Origin: Roseovarius azorensis
Lineage (GTDB): Bacteria; Pseudomonadota; Alphaproteobacteria; Rhodobacterales; Rhodobacteraceae
Assembly: GCF_900109455.1 (NCBI RefSeq)
Contig: NZ_FOAG01000013.1
Location: 1 to 64,000, forward strand
Reading direction: 5' to 3'
DNA length: 64,000 nucleotides
This document shows, piece by piece, positions 18,193 to 28,277 of the stretch. The stretch's first letter is position 1; the number at the start of each line of letters is the position of its first letter. A program made the position numbers and the translations under genes. The notes under the pieces are model-generated. The model saw only the letters and a list, made by a program, of their open reading frames with translations, was not told where the DNA came from and did no database searches.

Positions 18193-19077
18193 ATGACATA
18201 CGATCTCATCCTGGGCGATTACGCCTATTCCTCATGGTCGCTGCGCGGCTGGCTGCTGCTCGACCGATTCGGCCTGCCCTACCGGACACGCCTGCTCGAT
18301 TTCAACGCCAGCGCCAGCGTCGGCGAACAACTTGTCGACCTTGTCCTCGCCCCGGCCCGCACTGTGCCCACGCTGGTCACACCCGAGGGGGCGATCGTCT
18401 CCGACAGCCTCGCCATCGCCGAGGAACTGGCCAGCCGCCACCCGGATGCGGGCATCTGGCCCGTCGATCCGCGCGCCCGCGCCACCGCCCGCACGCTGGC
18501 CGCCGAGATGCACTCGGGCTTTGCCGCCCTGCGCACGGCCTGCCCGATGAACCTGCGCACCGCCTATGCCGGCGCCACCCCGTCCGAGGCCGTGCTGGCC
18601 GATCTCGCGCGCATCGAAACCCTCTGGAACCACGCCCGCGCCACCTGCATCCCTTCCGGCCCCTGGCTCTGCGGCGATTACAGCGCGGCGGACGTGTTCT
18701 TTGCTCCTGTCGCCGCGCGCATTGCAGGCTATGGCCTGCCTGTGTCTGACGCCGCCCGCGCCTATGTCGCGGCGCATCTCGCCGACCCCGCCTTTCGCCG
18801 CTGGCGCGCCATGGGGCTGGTGCGCGGGGCCACGCTCGCGCAATACGCCAGACCCGACGCCACGATCCCCTGGCCCGGCCCCGCCCCGCGCCCGGCACGG
18901 CGCATCGATACGGGCACGCCGGAAAACGCCGCCTGCGCCTATTCCGGCCGTCCTGTCACTCATCTGATGCAAAGCGAGGGCCGCGTGTTCGGCTTCTGCA
19001 ACGCATTCTGCCGGGACAAGACGGCGGCCGACCCCGACGCCTGGCCCGCCTTCACCGCGCTGCGCGACAACGCCTGA
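18193..19077 (+). CDS. Glutathione S-transferase-like protein with Cys-rich C-terminal extension
   Basis: The 294-aa protein has an N-terminal thioredoxin-like GST domain (DYAYSSWSLRGWLLLDRFGL, SDSLAIAEELA near residue 75). An all-helical C-terminal domain with the D-site CGDYSAADVFFAPVA follows. After residue 235 comes an extension with CAYSGRPVTHLM and FGFCNAFCRDKTAADP. Its Cys spacing suggests a small metal-binding hook like those of TRASH/YHS domains. The extension is not part of ordinary GSTs. The gene stands alone after the cob pair; the substrate is unknown. Confidence 0.85.
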   Translation: MTYDLILGDYAYSSWSLRGWLLLDRFGLPYRTRLLDFNASASVGEQLVDLVLAPARTVPTLVTPEGAIVSDSLAIAEELASRHPDAGIWPVDPRARATARTLAAEMHSGFAALRTACPMNLRTAYAGATPSEAVLADLARIETLWNHARATCIPSGPWLCGDYSAADVFFAPVAARIAGYGLPVSDAARAYVAAHLADPAFRRWRAMGLVRGATLAQYARPDATIPWPGPAPRPARRIDTGTPENAACAYSGRPVTHLMQSEGRVFGFCNAFCRDKTAADPDAWPAFTALRDNA

Positions 19078-19098
19078 CGGCTTCACCGGGCCGCAGGC

Positions 19099-20193
19099 TC
19101 AGGCGCGCTGCCAGCGATGCATCACATCGCCGCCCACCGCCCGCGTCTCGACCAGCCGGAACCGGCTCGCCTCGTCCAGCCGTGCCAGCCCCATCGCGCC
19201 GATCCCCGGCAGCCCCTCGGCCCCGATCGCCAGCCCGGCGGTAAAGCCGACCAGCTCATCCACCAGCCCTGCCCCAATCAGCGAGGCGGCAAGCGACCCG
19301 CCACCCTCGCAAAAAACCCGCGTCAACCCCTGCGCTCCCAACGCCTGCAACACCGATCCCGCCTCGACCTGCCCCGCCACCACATCGCAACACAAGAGCC
19401 GCGCGCCGATCCCGCGCCACGCCTCGGCCAGCGCCGCATCCACCTCCGCACCGTGGCACAGCCAGAGCGGCACCGCCCTCGCCGTGCGCGCCAGATTGGA
19501 CATCAGCGGCAGATCAAGACGGCGCGAAACGACCACCCGCACCGGCTGGTGCGCGACACCCATGTCGCGCACCGTCAGGGTCGGATCATCCGCCCGCGCC
19601 GTACCCGCGCCCACCATCACCGCATCGTGGCGCGCGCGCAGCCCATGCACCAACCGGCGCGCCTCTGGCCCGGTGATCCATTTGCTGTGCCCCGTCGCCG
19701 TGGCGATCCGTCCGTCAAACGACGTCGCCAGCTTCAGCGTGACCCAGGGCCGCCCCAACTCGTTGCGCATCACGAACCCAGCCAGATCGCGGCCCGCCTC
19801 ATCTGCCATCACATTCGTGGTGACCTCGATCCCGGCAGCGCGCAGCATCTCGAATCCGCGCCCGGCGACACGGGCGTCGTTGTCTGCGAATGGCGCTACC
19901 ACTCGCGCCACACCTGCCCTGATCAGCGCCTCGGCGCAGGGCGGGGTCCTGCCATGATGCGAACAAGGTTCCAGACTGACATAGACCGTTGCGCCGTGTG
20001 CCGCCGCACCGGCCTGCGCCAGCGCCTGCGTCTCGGCATGCGGGCGCCCCCCCGGCGCGGTCCAGCCCCGCCCGACGATCCGCCCCTGCCGCACGATCAC
20101 ACAGCCGACCGCCGGGTTGGGCGCACATTGGCCCATGCCCCGCCGCCCCAGCGACAGAGCCAGGGCCATGAACCGCCTGTCGGTCCCGCTCAC
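19099..20193 (-). CDS. ribD: Bifunctional riboflavin deaminase-reductase
   Basis: This 364-aa enzyme catalyses the second and third steps of riboflavin synthesis. The deaminase domain (1-145) has zinc ligands His52 in HAETQAL, Cys77 in [12 protein letters not shown] and Cys86. The reductase domain (from about 148) shows [15 protein letters not shown], the [13 protein letters not shown] block and [12 protein letters not shown]. Length is normal. The start overlaps the nrdR stop as ATGA, the common nrdR-ribD arrangement of alphaproteobacteria. Confidence 0.96.
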   Translation of the reverse strand: MSGTDRRFMALALSLGRRGMGQCAPNPAVGCVIVRQGRIVGRGWTAPGGRPHAETQALAQAGAAAHGATVYVSLEPCSHHGRTPPCAEALIRAGVARVVAPFADNDARVAGRGFEMLRAAGIEVTTNVMADEAGRDLAGFVMRNELGRPWVTLKLATSFDGRIATATGHSKWITGPEARRLVHGLRARHDAVMVGAGTARADDPTLTVRDMGVAHQPVRVVVSRRLDLPLMSNLARTARAVPLWLCHGAEVDAALAEAWRGIGARLLCCDVVAGQVEAGSVLQALGAQGLTRVFCEGGGSLAASLIGAGLVDELVGFTAGLAIGAEGLPGIGAMGLARLDEASRFRLVETRAVGGDVMHRWQRA

Positions 20194-20672
20194 CTGTCCG
20201 GTTTGGGATTGGCGGCCGCATCCTCGGGCCGCAACTCACTCACAAAGCGGTCGAAATCGTCCGCCTCCTGAAAATTCTTGTAGACGCTGGCAAAGCGCAC
20301 ATAGGCCACGGTGTCGATCCGCGCGAGGCTCTCCATCACGATCTCGCCCACGGTTTTCGAGGGGATATCGGTCTCGCCCATGCTCTCCAGCCGTCGCACG
20401 ATTCCGCTGATCATCTGCTCGATGCGCTCAGGGTCGATGGGCCGCTTCTGCAACGCGATCCGGATCGAGCGTTCCAGCTTGTCGCGGTCGAAATCCTCGC
20501 GCCGACCGTTCGACTTGATCACCACCAGATCACGCAGCTGCACACGCTCATAGGTTGTGAACCGCCCCCCACAGGCCGGGCAGAACCGCCTGCGCCGGAT
20601 CGAGACATGATCCTCTGCCGGGCGTGAATCCTTGACCTGTGTATCAATATTTCCGCAAAACGGGCAGCGCAT
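20190..20672 (-). CDS. nrdR: Transcriptional repressor NrdR
   Basis: This 160-aa repressor of ribonucleotide reductase genes has an N-terminal zinc ribbon with Cys3, Cys6, Cys31 and Cys34 and the DNA-contacting [12 protein letters not shown] stretch. An ATP-cone domain follows (about 49-139, [18 protein letters not shown] ... [16 protein letters not shown]) that senses ATP and dATP. It heads the nrdR-ribD pair. Upstream is a 190-bp spacer holding a perfect DnaA box at 20724-20732. Confidence 0.97.
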   Translation of the reverse strand: MRCPFCGNIDTQVKDSRPAEDHVSIRRRRFCPACGGRFTTYERVQLRDLVVIKSNGRREDFDRDKLERSIRIALQKRPIDPERIEQMISGIVRRLESMGETDIPSKTVGEIVMESLARIDTVAYVRFASVYKNFQEADDFDRFVSELRPEDAAANPKPDR

Positions 20673-20723
20673 CTGCCGGTCCCCTTTTCTGTCTGCCTAT
20701 CGGATCATGGGTCTTGCGCCCAG

Positions 20724-20732
20724 TTATCCACA
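20724..20732 (+). other. Single DnaA-box match TTATCCACA
   Basis: TTATCCACA is a perfect DnaA consensus box. It lies 52 bases upstream of the nrdR start, in the 190-bp spacer between nrdR and the DUF2484 gene. A single box can arise by chance. Its promoter-proximal place beside a gene controlling nucleotide supply makes DnaA control conceivable. No cluster of boxes or AT-rich unwinding region is present, so it is not an origin. Confidence 0.3.
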
Positions 20733-20862
20733 GCCACTATAGGACAGCCGCAAAGTTTTGGGTAGGGGGGAAATCGCACCGCTAGATAGGCGGCAATGCC
20801 GTCGCCCTGAAACGCTGTTCTCCGGCGCAAAGGCCAGCCGGATGCGCCTCAGCCCGGCCCTG

Positions 20863-21105
20863 TCAGAGCCGCCGTCGCAACCATCGCCCCAGGTAGATCA
20901 CCGGCCAGCGCAGCACGCTCATCCCCGCCGCCAGCACCATCAGCCCCACCCATGGACCGTTCTGCCAGGTTACATAACCCAGGATCGGCACGCCCACCGC
21001 AATCAGAGCATAGGCGCGGCGCCAGTGATTGTCGCGGCTCGGCAACATCGCCAGCAGATTGGCCGCCACCGCCCAGAGACAGGCCAGAACCAGCGAGAGC
21101 GTCAT
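20863..21105 (-). CDS. DUF2484 family small membrane protein
   Basis: This 80-aa protein begins MTLSLVLACLWAVAANLLAM, with two or three membrane helices (about 2-18, 29-43 and 46-66) and a basic tail (GRWLRRRL). DUF2484 is a Rhodobacterales family usually found between murC and murB; the function is unknown. The start at 21105 overlaps the stop of the 35-aa ORF as ATGA and has TGGAGA upstream. It is the last dcw-cluster gene in this window; the usual murB does not follow. Confidence 0.85.
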   Translation of the reverse strand: MTLSLVLACLWAVAANLLAMLPSRDNHWRRAYALIAVGVPILGYVTWQNGPWVGLMVLAAGMSVLRWPVIYLGRWLRRRL

Positions 21106-21209
21106 GCCGTTTCTCCAGAACCCGCCGCCAATACGGTTCCCGCCATGCCCCCGACGCCACAAGCGGTCAGCAATCCCAGACCGATCCGGCATTTCAGGGT
21201 TCCGGCCAT
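21102..21209 (-). CDS. Predicted 35-aa single-helix peptide between murC and DUF2484
   Basis: An ATG at 21209, eight bases after the murC stop, opens a 35-codon frame (MAGTLKCRIGLGLLTACGVG ... AAGSGETA). It ends in TGA overlapping the DUF2484 ATG as ATGA. AAGGGA lies nine bases upstream of the ATG. The peptide has one hydrophobic, Gly-rich segment (about residues 9-29) with two cysteines. Exact packing between coupled genes is the main argument for coding. Function is unknown. Confidence 0.6.
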   Translation of the reverse strand: MAGTLKCRIGLGLLTACGVGGMAGTVLAAGSGETA

Positions 21210-21214
21210 CCACG

Positions 21215-22612
21215 CTATCCCTTCAGACGCCTCGGCAGGGCATTGGCCCATGCGCTGATCGTGCCCGCCCCCAGACAGACGACCATATCGCCGGGGCGCG
21301 CCTCGGCGCGCACCAGCCGCTCCAGATCGTCCTCGTCGCCGATCGCCACGGCATGCCTGTGACCGTGACGCTTGAGTCCCGCCACCAGATCGTCCCGGCT
21401 CGCACCTGCGATCGGCTCTTCCCCGGCGGCATAAACCTCGGCGATCGCCACCACATCGGCCTCGTTGAAACAGGCGCAAAAGTCGTCGAAGAGCGCGTGC
21501 AGCCGCGTATAGCGATGCGGCTGATGCACGGCGATCACCCGGCCCTCGCAGGCTTGCCGCGCGGCGCGCAGCACCGCCGCGATCTCGACCGGATGATGGC
21601 CGTAATCGTCGATGACGGTGACGCCGTTCACCTCGCCCACACGGGTAAAGCGACGGTTGACGCCACCGAAACTGGCCAGCGCCTCACGGATCTGATCCGC
21701 CTTCAGGCCCAGATGCCGCGCCACCGCCACCGCGCTCAGTGCGTTGCTGACATTGTGATCGCCCGGCATCGGCAGTCTGCACCCCTCAATCAGCCTGCCT
21801 TCGGCCTGCAACGCAATGTCGAAATGCGCGACGCCCCGATCATACCGCAGGTTCACGGCCCGCACATCGGCCTGCGTGTTGAATCCGTAGGTCAGCACGC
21901 GGCGGTCGGTGATCCGCCCGACCAGCGCCTGTACCTCGGGATGATCGGTGCAACAGACCGCCAGACCGTAAAACGGGATATTGCTGACGAAATCGTAAAA
22001 CCCCTGCCGCAGCCGGTCGAAATCGCCCCAATGCTCCATATGCTCGGGGTCGATATTGGTGACGATGGCGATGGTCGCGGGCAGCCGGTTGAAAGTGCCA
22101 TCGCTCTCGTCGGCCTCAACCACCATCCACTCGCCCTGCCCCATGCGCGCATTGCTGCCGTAGGCATGGATCACGCCGCCGTTGATCACCGTGGGGTCGA
22201 TCCCGCCCTTGACCAGCAGTTCCGCCACCAGCGTCGTAGTGGTGGTCTTGCCATGCGTGCCTGCCACCGCGATGTTGGACTTGAGCCGCATCAGCTCGGC
22301 CAGCATCTCGGCCCGGCGCACCACCGGCATCCCCTGCCTGCGCGCCTCGTCCAGCTCGGCATTGCCCGGCTTGATGGCGGACGAGATCACTACCACCTCG
22401 GCCCCGTCAAGGTTCTCGGCCCGCTGCCCGACAAAGATCCGCGCGCCCATCCCCGCCAGCCGCTCGGTGATCGGCGTGGCTTTCAGATCCGAGCCCTGCA
22501 CGGTATAGCCGTGATTGAGCAGGACCTCGGCAATTCCAGACATGCCGATGCCGCCGATCCCCACGAAATGAATCGGACCCACATCGGTGGGCAGCTTGGT
22601 GGCTGCATTCAT
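21215..22612 (-). CDS. murC: UDP-N-acetylmuramate-L-alanine ligase
   Basis: This 465-aa ligase adds the first amino acid, L-alanine, to UDP-MurNAc in the cytoplasm. The N-terminal domain begins [20 protein letters not shown], the ATP loop [15 protein letters not shown] starts near residue 119, and the Mur-ligase signature DESDGTFN and the C-terminal [10 protein letters not shown] are present. The start overlaps the murG stop as ATGA. Confidence 0.97.
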   Translation of the reverse strand: MNAATKLPTDVGPIHFVGIGGIGMSGIAEVLLNHGYTVQGSDLKATPITERLAGMGARIFVGQRAENLDGAEVVVISSAIKPGNAELDEARRQGMPVVRRAEMLAELMRLKSNIAVAGTHGKTTTTTLVAELLVKGGIDPTVINGGVIHAYGSNARMGQGEWMVVEADESDGTFNRLPATIAIVTNIDPEHMEHWGDFDRLRQGFYDFVSNIPFYGLAVCCTDHPEVQALVGRITDRRVLTYGFNTQADVRAVNLRYDRGVAHFDIALQAEGRLIEGCRLPMPGDHNVSNALSAVAVARHLGLKADQIREALASFGGVNRRFTRVGEVNGVTVIDDYGHHPVEIAAVLRAARQACEGRVIAVHQPHRYTRLHALFDDFCACFNEADVVAIAEVYAAGEEPIAGASRDDLVAGLKRHGHRHAVAIGDEDDLERLVRAEARPGDMVVCLGAGTISAWANALPRRLKG

Positions 22613-23715
22613 CGGCTCTTGCCCCCCTTCGCCAACTCTTCGACCATATCGGCCAGATGTTGCGGTGCATCCGGCATCGCCTGCCCGAAAGCGGCCTGCG
22701 CCATCATTGCCGCCCCCTTCGGATTGCCCAGCACGGCCGCGATCTGCTCCGAGAGGCTGCCCGCATCCAGCCGCGATTCCGGGATCAGGATCGCCCCGCC
22801 GGCCGCAACCAGCCCGCGCGCATTGGCGCTCTGGTGATCTCCGGCGGCGGCGGCATAGGGGATCAGGATCGCGGGCCGCCCGATCACGGCGATATCCGCC
22901 AGACTCGACGCGCCCGCCCGGCTGATGATCAGCTGCGCCTCGCTCATCAGACGCGGTACATCGCGGAAAAACGGCTTTACGTCAGCGTCGATCCCCGCTT
23001 CGGCATAATATCTCGCCACCCGGCCGCCATCCTCCTCGCGCGCCTGATGGCTGACCCTGATGTTGCGCAGCATCGCTTCGGGCAGCGCCGCAATCGCAGG
23101 CGGCACCACGTCGCTCAGGATGCGCGCGCCCTGCGAGCCGCCGATCACCAGCACCGACATCGGATATTCGCCGGGCGGGATATAGCCCGCGCCCGCCCGT
23201 TCCAGCACCGCGGCGCGCACCGGGTTGCCAACCGCCACACCCTCGACCCCCTCGGGCAAAGTCGTCGGCCATGTACCACAAGCCACGACATCGACCCGGC
23301 GCGAGAATATCCGGTTGACCCGCCCCAGAACGCCATTCTGCTCGTGCACCATGCGCGGGCACCGCAACAGCCACGCCGCCGCAAGCGCCGGAATGCTCGG
23401 ATAGCCGCCAAAGCCGACGACCACATCGGGTCTGTCCCGCAGCATCCGCAGCACGGCCCCGATCACACCCCCCGTCACATGAAACGGTACCAGCACCTTG
23501 TTGATCAATCCGCCGCGCGCGAATGTGGCGCTCGCCACCTGCTCGATCTCGACCGAATGCGGAAAGCCGCCCACATAGCGCACGCCGCGCGCATCCGTCG
23601 ACAGCCGCACCCGCCAGCCCCGGCGCAGCATCACCTCGGCCAGCGCCTGCGCGGGAAACATGTGCCCCCCGGTGCCGCCCGCCGCGATGATCAGTAGCGG
23701 TTGCCGGTCGCTCAT
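22609..23715 (-). CDS. murG: UDP-GlcNAc:undecaprenyl-PP-MurNAc-pentapeptide GlcNAc transferase
   Basis: This 368-aa peripheral membrane enzyme converts lipid I to lipid II. Motifs are [19 protein letters not shown] (residues 9-27), [28 protein letters not shown] and [20 protein letters not shown], where the GT28 family binds UDP-GlcNAc. It is coupled to ftsW upstream and murC downstream by ATGA overlaps. Confidence 0.97.
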   Translation of the reverse strand: MSDRQPLLIIAAGGTGGHMFPAQALAEVMLRRGWRVRLSTDARGVRYVGGFPHSVEIEQVASATFARGGLINKVLVPFHVTGGVIGAVLRMLRDRPDVVVGFGGYPSIPALAAAWLLRCPRMVHEQNGVLGRVNRIFSRRVDVVACGTWPTTLPEGVEGVAVGNPVRAAVLERAGAGYIPPGEYPMSVLVIGGSQGARILSDVVPPAIAALPEAMLRNIRVSHQAREEDGGRVARYYAEAGIDADVKPFFRDVPRLMSEAQLIISRAGASSLADIAVIGRPAILIPYAAAAGDHQSANARGLVAAGGAILIPESRLDAGSLSEQIAAVLGNPKGAAMMAQAAFGQAMPDAPQHLADMVEELAKGGKSR

Positions 23716-24875
23716 CGCCGCCCTCGCAGAATATCCCCGATCTCACCCTGGGGCCGCGTGCGCGTGAACGCCAGCAACATGCCCACGGCAATGCCGCCTG
23801 CCACCACCGACGAGCCGCCATAGCTCACGAATGGCAGGGTCATCCCCTTGGCCGGCAAAAGCCGCACCGCAACGCCCATGTTGATCATCGCCTGAGCGCC
23901 GATGATGACGGTCAACCCGGTGCCCGCCAGCCGGATGAACGGATCGCGTTCGCGCATCAGCCGGATGAACGAACGCACCACGATCCCGCTGTAAAGCGCG
24001 ATGATGCACAGCACCAGCACCAGCCCGTATTCCTCGGCCGCCACCGCGATGATGAAATCGGTATGCGCGTCCGGCAGGCTCCATTTAACCTGCCCCTCGC
24101 CCACCCCCACACCAAAGAACCCACCCTCGCGGATCGCATTGGTGGCAAAGCCAAGCTGCGTCGTCGGATCCACATCGGGGCTCAGAAACCCGTCGATCCG
24201 TCGCGCGAAATGCTCGGAATTGGAATAGACGACAGACCCGGCCAGCACCACGCCCCCGGCCATGATCAGCAACAGCATCACCGGCGCACCGGCGACGAAA
24301 TACATCACCCCCCAGCCGAACAGCACCAGCGCCGCCTGCCCGAAATCGGGCTGGATCGCCAGCAGGCCGACAATCGCCATCGTCAGCCCGAAGGACCAGC
24401 TCTGCCCCGGCGGGCCGCCGATCTGCTGGCTTGCCGCCATCATCCAGGCCGCGACCACCACAAACGCGGGCTTGAGGAATTCCGACGGCTGCACGCTGGC
24501 AAATCCCAGACTGTACCAGCGCACCGCCCCTTTGCCGAAATCGGTGCCGAACAGCGGCAACAGCGCCAGCGCCACGAACGCGGCCAGAAACCCCAGCACC
24601 GCCAGCCGCCGCACCAGATCGGGCCGCATCATCGAAAAGAGAACCATCGCCACCAGCGCCACGCCGCCAAAGACCGCCTGCCGCTGCACATAGTGAAACG
24701 CCGGAAACCCGTTCTTTTCCGCCAGCGGCGGCGAGGCCGCGAGGCCCAGCAGAATTCCGATGCAGAACAGGATCAGTACGCAGGTGAACGACCATTTGTC
24801 GATCGTGCGCCACCACTTCGGGATCACGGGTTCCGCGTCCCGCAAGGGCACTGCCCCATAGACCATCTCTGTCAT
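23712..24875 (-). CDS. ftsW: Septal peptidoglycan polymerase FtsW (SEDS family)
   Basis: This 387-aa protein has about ten membrane helices. SEDS signatures include [30 protein letters not shown] and the C-terminal [15 protein letters not shown] block. FtsW polymerises lipid II at the division site with FtsI, which is encoded in the same cluster. A short acidic cytoplasmic N-terminus precedes helix one. It overlaps murG as ATGA and is divergent from the flavoprotein gene across 125 bp. Confidence 0.96.
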   Translation of the reverse strand: MTEMVYGAVPLRDAEPVIPKWWRTIDKWSFTCVLILFCIGILLGLAASPPLAEKNGFPAFHYVQRQAVFGGVALVAMVLFSMMRPDLVRRLAVLGFLAAFVALALLPLFGTDFGKGAVRWYSLGFASVQPSEFLKPAFVVVAAWMMAASQQIGGPPGQSWSFGLTMAIVGLLAIQPDFGQAALVLFGWGVMYFVAGAPVMLLLIMAGGVVLAGSVVYSNSEHFARRIDGFLSPDVDPTTQLGFATNAIREGGFFGVGVGEGQVKWSLPDAHTDFIIAVAAEEYGLVLVLCIIALYSGIVVRSFIRLMRERDPFIRLAGTGLTVIIGAQAMINMGVAVRLLPAKGMTLPFVSYGGSSVVAGGIAVGMLLAFTRTRPQGEIGDILRGRR

Positions 24876-25000
24876 TTGCCTGCCGCCTCATGCATCTTGC
24901 GCCCCTTTGCGGGGTCTAACACTGATCCTAGCGCCATTTGCGTCTTATTGCCAGCGCAAACCCCTTGCCTTCACGCGGCTTTTCGCATCTCTGACGCCCC

Positions 25001-26188
25001 ATGAGCACGACCTGCGACACACTTGTTCTCGGCGCAGGGGCCGCAGGCCTGATGTGCGCGGCCCATGCCGGACCCGGCACGCTGATCGTCGATCATGCAG
25101 CCTCCCCCGGCGAGAAAATCCGCATTTCGGGCGGCGGGCGCTGCAATTTCACCAATCTTCATACTGGCCCTGAAAACTTCCTCTCCGCCAACCCGCATTT
25201 CTGCAAGTCCGCCCTGTCACGCTATACACAATGGGATTTCATCGACCTGATGGCGCAACACGGCATCGCCTGGCACGAGAAAACCCTGGGGCAGCTCTTC
25301 TGCGACGGCAAGGCGACGCAGGTGGTGGCGATGCTGGTCACCGAACTGCGCCGCGCCGGGGCCGATCTCTGGCTCTCGACCACCTTGCGCGACATCCGCC
25401 ATGACGGCAGCCGCTTTTGCGCCATACTGGAGCGTGAAGGCAAGACCCGTCAGATCACCGCCCGCAACCTCGTTCTGGCCACCGGCGGCAAGTCGATCCC
25501 CAAAATGGGCGCAACCGGCCTTGCCTATGATATCGCCCGCCAGTTTGGCCACAACGTCACCGAAACCCGCCCCGCGCTGGTGCCGCTCACCTTTTCCGAG
25601 GGCCCCTTCGCGCCCCTCTCCGGCACAGCGCTGCCGGTGCGCGCCACCTGCAACGGCACCGCCTTCGACGAGGCAGCACTTTTCACCCATCGCGGTCTCT
25701 CGGGGCCCGCGATCCTGCAAATATCGTCAGTTTGGCGCGAGGGTCTGCCGGTCACGCTGGATCTGGATCCCGGGGCCAGGCTGCTTGACGCTCTGCGCGC
25801 GCAGCGCCGGACCGAGGGTCGGCGCAACCTGACCACCGAACTCGGCCACCACCTGCCCGCCCGGCTGGTGACTTACCTCACCCCCCGGCTCGATCTCACC
25901 GGCAATCTCGCCGACCAGTCCGACGCGCGGCTCGTCCAGATCACCGACGCCCTGCGCGCCTGGCATCTCAGACCCACCGGCACCGAGGGCTACCGCACCG
26001 CCGAGGTCACCCTCGGAGGTATCGCGACCGACGGGCTGTCCTCGAAAACCTTGGAGTCCAAACATCTCCCCGGCCTCTACGCCATCGGCGAGGCGGTCGA
26101 TGTCACCGGCTGGCTCGGCGGCTACAATTTCCAATGGGCATGGTCCTCGGGCTGGGCTGCCGGACAGGCGATCGCAACGCGGGCCTGA
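25001..26188 (+). CDS. YhiN/HI0933-family FAD-dependent flavoprotein
   Basis: This 395-aa protein has an N-terminal FAD loop (LVLGAGAAGLMCAA, residues 8-21), the family signature GEKIRISGGGRCNFTN at about 40-55, and the C-terminal LYAIGEAVDVTGWLGGYNFQ. It belongs to the HI0933/BaiN-like group (TIGR03862 variety). Substrates are mostly unknown; BaiN reduces bile acids in gut clostridia, but that cannot be transferred. It lies on the opposite strand between ftsW and murD, interrupting the dcw cluster. Confidence 0.88.
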   Translation: MSTTCDTLVLGAGAAGLMCAAHAGPGTLIVDHAASPGEKIRISGGGRCNFTNLHTGPENFLSANPHFCKSALSRYTQWDFIDLMAQHGIAWHEKTLGQLFCDGKATQVVAMLVTELRRAGADLWLSTTLRDIRHDGSRFCAILEREGKTRQITARNLVLATGGKSIPKMGATGLAYDIARQFGHNVTETRPALVPLTFSEGPFAPLSGTALPVRATCNGTAFDEAALFTHRGLSGPAILQISSVWREGLPVTLDLDPGARLLDALRAQRRTEGRRNLTTELGHHLPARLVTYLTPRLDLTGNLADQSDARLVQITDALRAWHLRPTGTEGYRTAEVTLGGIATDGLSSKTLESKHLPGLYAIGEAVDVTGWLGGYNFQWAWSSGWAAGQAIATRA

Positions 26189-26244
26189 CCTGGCAAATGG
26201 GGATTTGCATCAGAAAGAAACCCGGACCAGAGTTTCCTCCTGGT

Positions 26245-26256
26245 GAAAATACCCGG
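26245..26256 (+). repeat. Short recurring AAAATACC motif (GAAAATACCCGG)
   Basis: GAAAATACCCGG lies between the convergent flavoprotein and murD genes. The same AAAATACC core opens the three bipartite hairpin repeats and recurs at 27874-27887 and 43007-43019, and on the minus strand as AAATACC at 27683-27695. All are intergenic. Confidence 0.4.
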
Positions 26257-26265
26257 AATGCCGCC

Positions 26266-27663
26266 CTATAGACGCGCGCGCACCTCAGCGATGAAATCCT
26301 CGCCGCGCCGCTCGAAATTGTCATACTGATCGAAACTCGCCGCCGCCGGGGCCAGCAGCACCACATCGCCCGGCTCGGCATCTTCCACGGCCCGTCCGAC
26401 CGCACGCGCCATGGTGGTGCATACCTCGCTCTCGACCCCCTCCAAACCAAGGGCGAACTGCGCCGCCTCGCGCCCGATCACATAGGCCCTGCGCACATGC
26501 GCGAGGCCGGGTTTCAGCCCGGCAAGCCCGCCCTCCTTCTCCAGCCCGCCACAGATCCAGCGGATATTCTCGAACGCCAGCAGCGCCTTGAGCGCGCTGT
26601 CCACATTGGTGGCCTTGCTGTCGTTGACGAATGTGACGCCACTCTTCTCCGCCACCCGCTGACTGCGATGCGGCAGGCCGGCAAAACTGCGAAAGCCCTG
26701 CTCGATCACCCGTGGCGCCAGCCCCAGCGTGCGCGCCGCAGCATAGGCGGCGCAGGCGTTCTGATGGTTGTGCGCACCGGGCAGGCCTTTGATCCCGCGC
26801 AGGTCGATCGACCCGACCTGCCGGCCCTGCCGATATTCGCTCAGAAACCCCTTGCGCGCGAACACCGACCAGCCGGGGCCGGACAGCTTGCGCGCGACCG
26901 ATACCCGGATCACCCGGTCATCGCCGGACCCCTCGCTCAGCTGCCCCGCCAGATAACGCCCCTCGTCCTCATCGACGCCGATCACCGCTCGGTCCGGGCC
27001 ACCCTCGGCAAAGAGCCGCCGCTTGGCGGCGAAATAACCGCCAAGACCGCCGTGCCGGTCCAGATGATCGGGCGAGAAATTGGTGAACACCGCCACATCC
27101 GGCGTCAGCGCGCGCGCAAGATCCGTCTGGTAACTCGACAGTTCCAGCACCACAACCCCGCCATCGCCCGGCGGGTCGATATCCAGCACGCCGCGCCCGA
27201 TATTGCCCGCCAGCTGCGCCTCACGGCCTGCCTCGCGCAGCACATGGTGGATCAGCGCCGAAGTGGTGGATTTGCCGTTGCTGCCGGTCACAGCGACAAC
27301 ACGTGGGGCCACGTCGAGATCGTCCCACGCCTGCGTCGCCAGCGACCGGAAGAACAGGCCGATATCGTTGTCCACCGGCACACCCGCCTCCTGTGCGGCT
27401 GCGATCACCCGGTTGGGCGCCGGATAGAGATGCGGGATACCGGGGCTGACGATCAGTGCCGCCACCCCGTCGAATGCACCGGCGCGACTAAAATCCGCGA
27501 TGCGGAACCCTTCGGCCTCCGCCGCCACGCGCGCCGCCTCGTTGTCGTCCCAGCACAGCGGCACCGCACCGCCCGCGCGCAGCGCCCGCGCCGCCGACAG
27601 GCCCGAACGCCCCAGCCCGAGCACGGCAACCCTTGCTCCCTCAAAGCCCCTGACAGGTATCAT
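26266..27663 (-). CDS. murD: UDP-N-acetylmuramoyl-L-alanine-D-glutamate ligase
   Basis: The 465-aa ligase adds D-glutamate to UDP-MurNAc-Ala. It has the N-terminal [20 protein letters not shown], the ATP loop [31 protein letters not shown], the [13 protein letters not shown]ur signature and [19 protein letters not shown]. The start at 27663 (MIPVRGFEG) has GAGGG upstream; a longer frame would enter the intergenic spacer. It is separated from mraY by two unrelated genes and from ftsW by one. Confidence 0.96.
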   Translation of the reverse strand: MIPVRGFEGARVAVLGLGRSGLSAARALRAGGAVPLCWDDNEAARVAAEAEGFRIADFSRAGAFDGVAALIVSPGIPHLYPAPNRVIAAAQEAGVPVDNDIGLFFRSLATQAWDDLDVAPRVVAVTGSNGKSTTSALIHHVLREAGREAQLAGNIGRGVLDIDPPGDGGVVVLELSSYQTDLARALTPDVAVFTNFSPDHLDRHGGLGGYFAAKRRLFAEGGPDRAVIGVDEDEGRYLAGQLSEGSGDDRVIRVSVARKLSGPGWSVFARKGFLSEYRQGRQVGSIDLRGIKGLPGAHNHQNACAAYAAARTLGLAPRVIEQGFRSFAGLPHRSQRVAEKSGVTFVNDSKATNVDSALKALLAFENIRWICGGLEKEGGLAGLKPGLAHVRRAYVIGREAAQFALGLEGVESEVCTTMARAVGRAVEDAEPGDVVLLAPAAASFDQYDNFERRGEDFIAEVRARL

Positions 27664-27682
27664 TCCGACCCTCTGCATCCTT

Positions 27683-27695
27683 CCCCGGTATTTGC
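27683..27695 (-). repeat. Short AAATACC motif upstream of murD
   Basis: The minus strand reads GCAAATACCGGGG, related to the AAAATACC core of the intergenic repeats. It lies about 20 bases upstream of the murD start and may only be a degenerate copy. Confidence 0.25.
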
Positions 27696-27873
27696 GCCGG
27701 GACAGGGACAATATGCAAGCCGCGGCTGCGGCGCCTGACCGCAAACCCCGTAGGGCGGGGTTCCACCCCGCAACCTGCATCCGCCGTTCTTCACCCTGTG
27801 CAAAGACGCCGCCATCGTTACATGGTCACGCGCACGACGATGGCCCGCCCGTCACAAACATGGAAAGCTATGT

Positions 27874-27887
27874 GAAAAATACCTTGG
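27874..27887 (+). repeat. Short recurring AAAATACC motif (GAAAAATACCTTGG)
   Basis: GAAAAATACCTTGG lies in the 246-bp spacer between murD and the DUF4236 gene, 23 bases past the 3' end of DUF4236. The remainder of this spacer shows no gene. Confidence 0.35.
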
Positions 27888-27909
27888 TTGCGCCGCAGAA
27901 ATGCGGTCA

Positions 27910-28233
27910 TCAAAGCATTCGACCGACACCCCAGAGAATGATCAGAACCCAGACAAGCACTCCGATCCAACCGAAAAATCCAAGCTTTGCGCCTCCGCCG
28001 GGAACATTGTCAGGCTTTGCCGCATCCTGCGTATCCGCCCGTTTCGCTGCAGCCTTGACCTTCCTGCTGACGTGCAGTCCGGAACCGGGGATGCCGACAC
28101 TTACTGTTGTGCCGCTGGTCCCGGTGGTAATGCCTGCACCACGCGGCCCGATACGTGCGCTGACGCCCTTCTTTGTCAGATTCAACCGCACGCCCGGCGC
28201 GATTTTCATGGTTCTCCTGAAACGCAATACCAT
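27910..28233 (-). CDS. DUF4236 domain protein with C-terminal membrane helix
   Basis: The 107-aa protein begins MVLRFRRTMKIAPGVRLNLT, the hallmark of DUF4236 (RFRRS.KI.PGVRLN.S..G.S...G.RG). The repeated beta pattern IGPRGAGITTGTSGTTVSVG follows. After a Lys/Ala-rich linker the last 22 residues (LGFFGWIGVLVWVLIILWGV) form a membrane helix. Function is unknown. GGGAGG precedes the start at 28233. It is divergent from the channel gene by 44 bp and sits inside the dcw cluster. Confidence 0.85.
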   Translation of the reverse strand: MVLRFRRTMKIAPGVRLNLTKKGVSARIGPRGAGITTGTSGTTVSVGIPGSGLHVSRKVKAAAKRADTQDAAKPDNVPGGGAKLGFFGWIGVLVWVLIILWGVGRML

Positions 28234-28277
28234 GCTAGCCTCCCGCTTATGCAACTTCCAGCTTAGCGAAACGCTCC

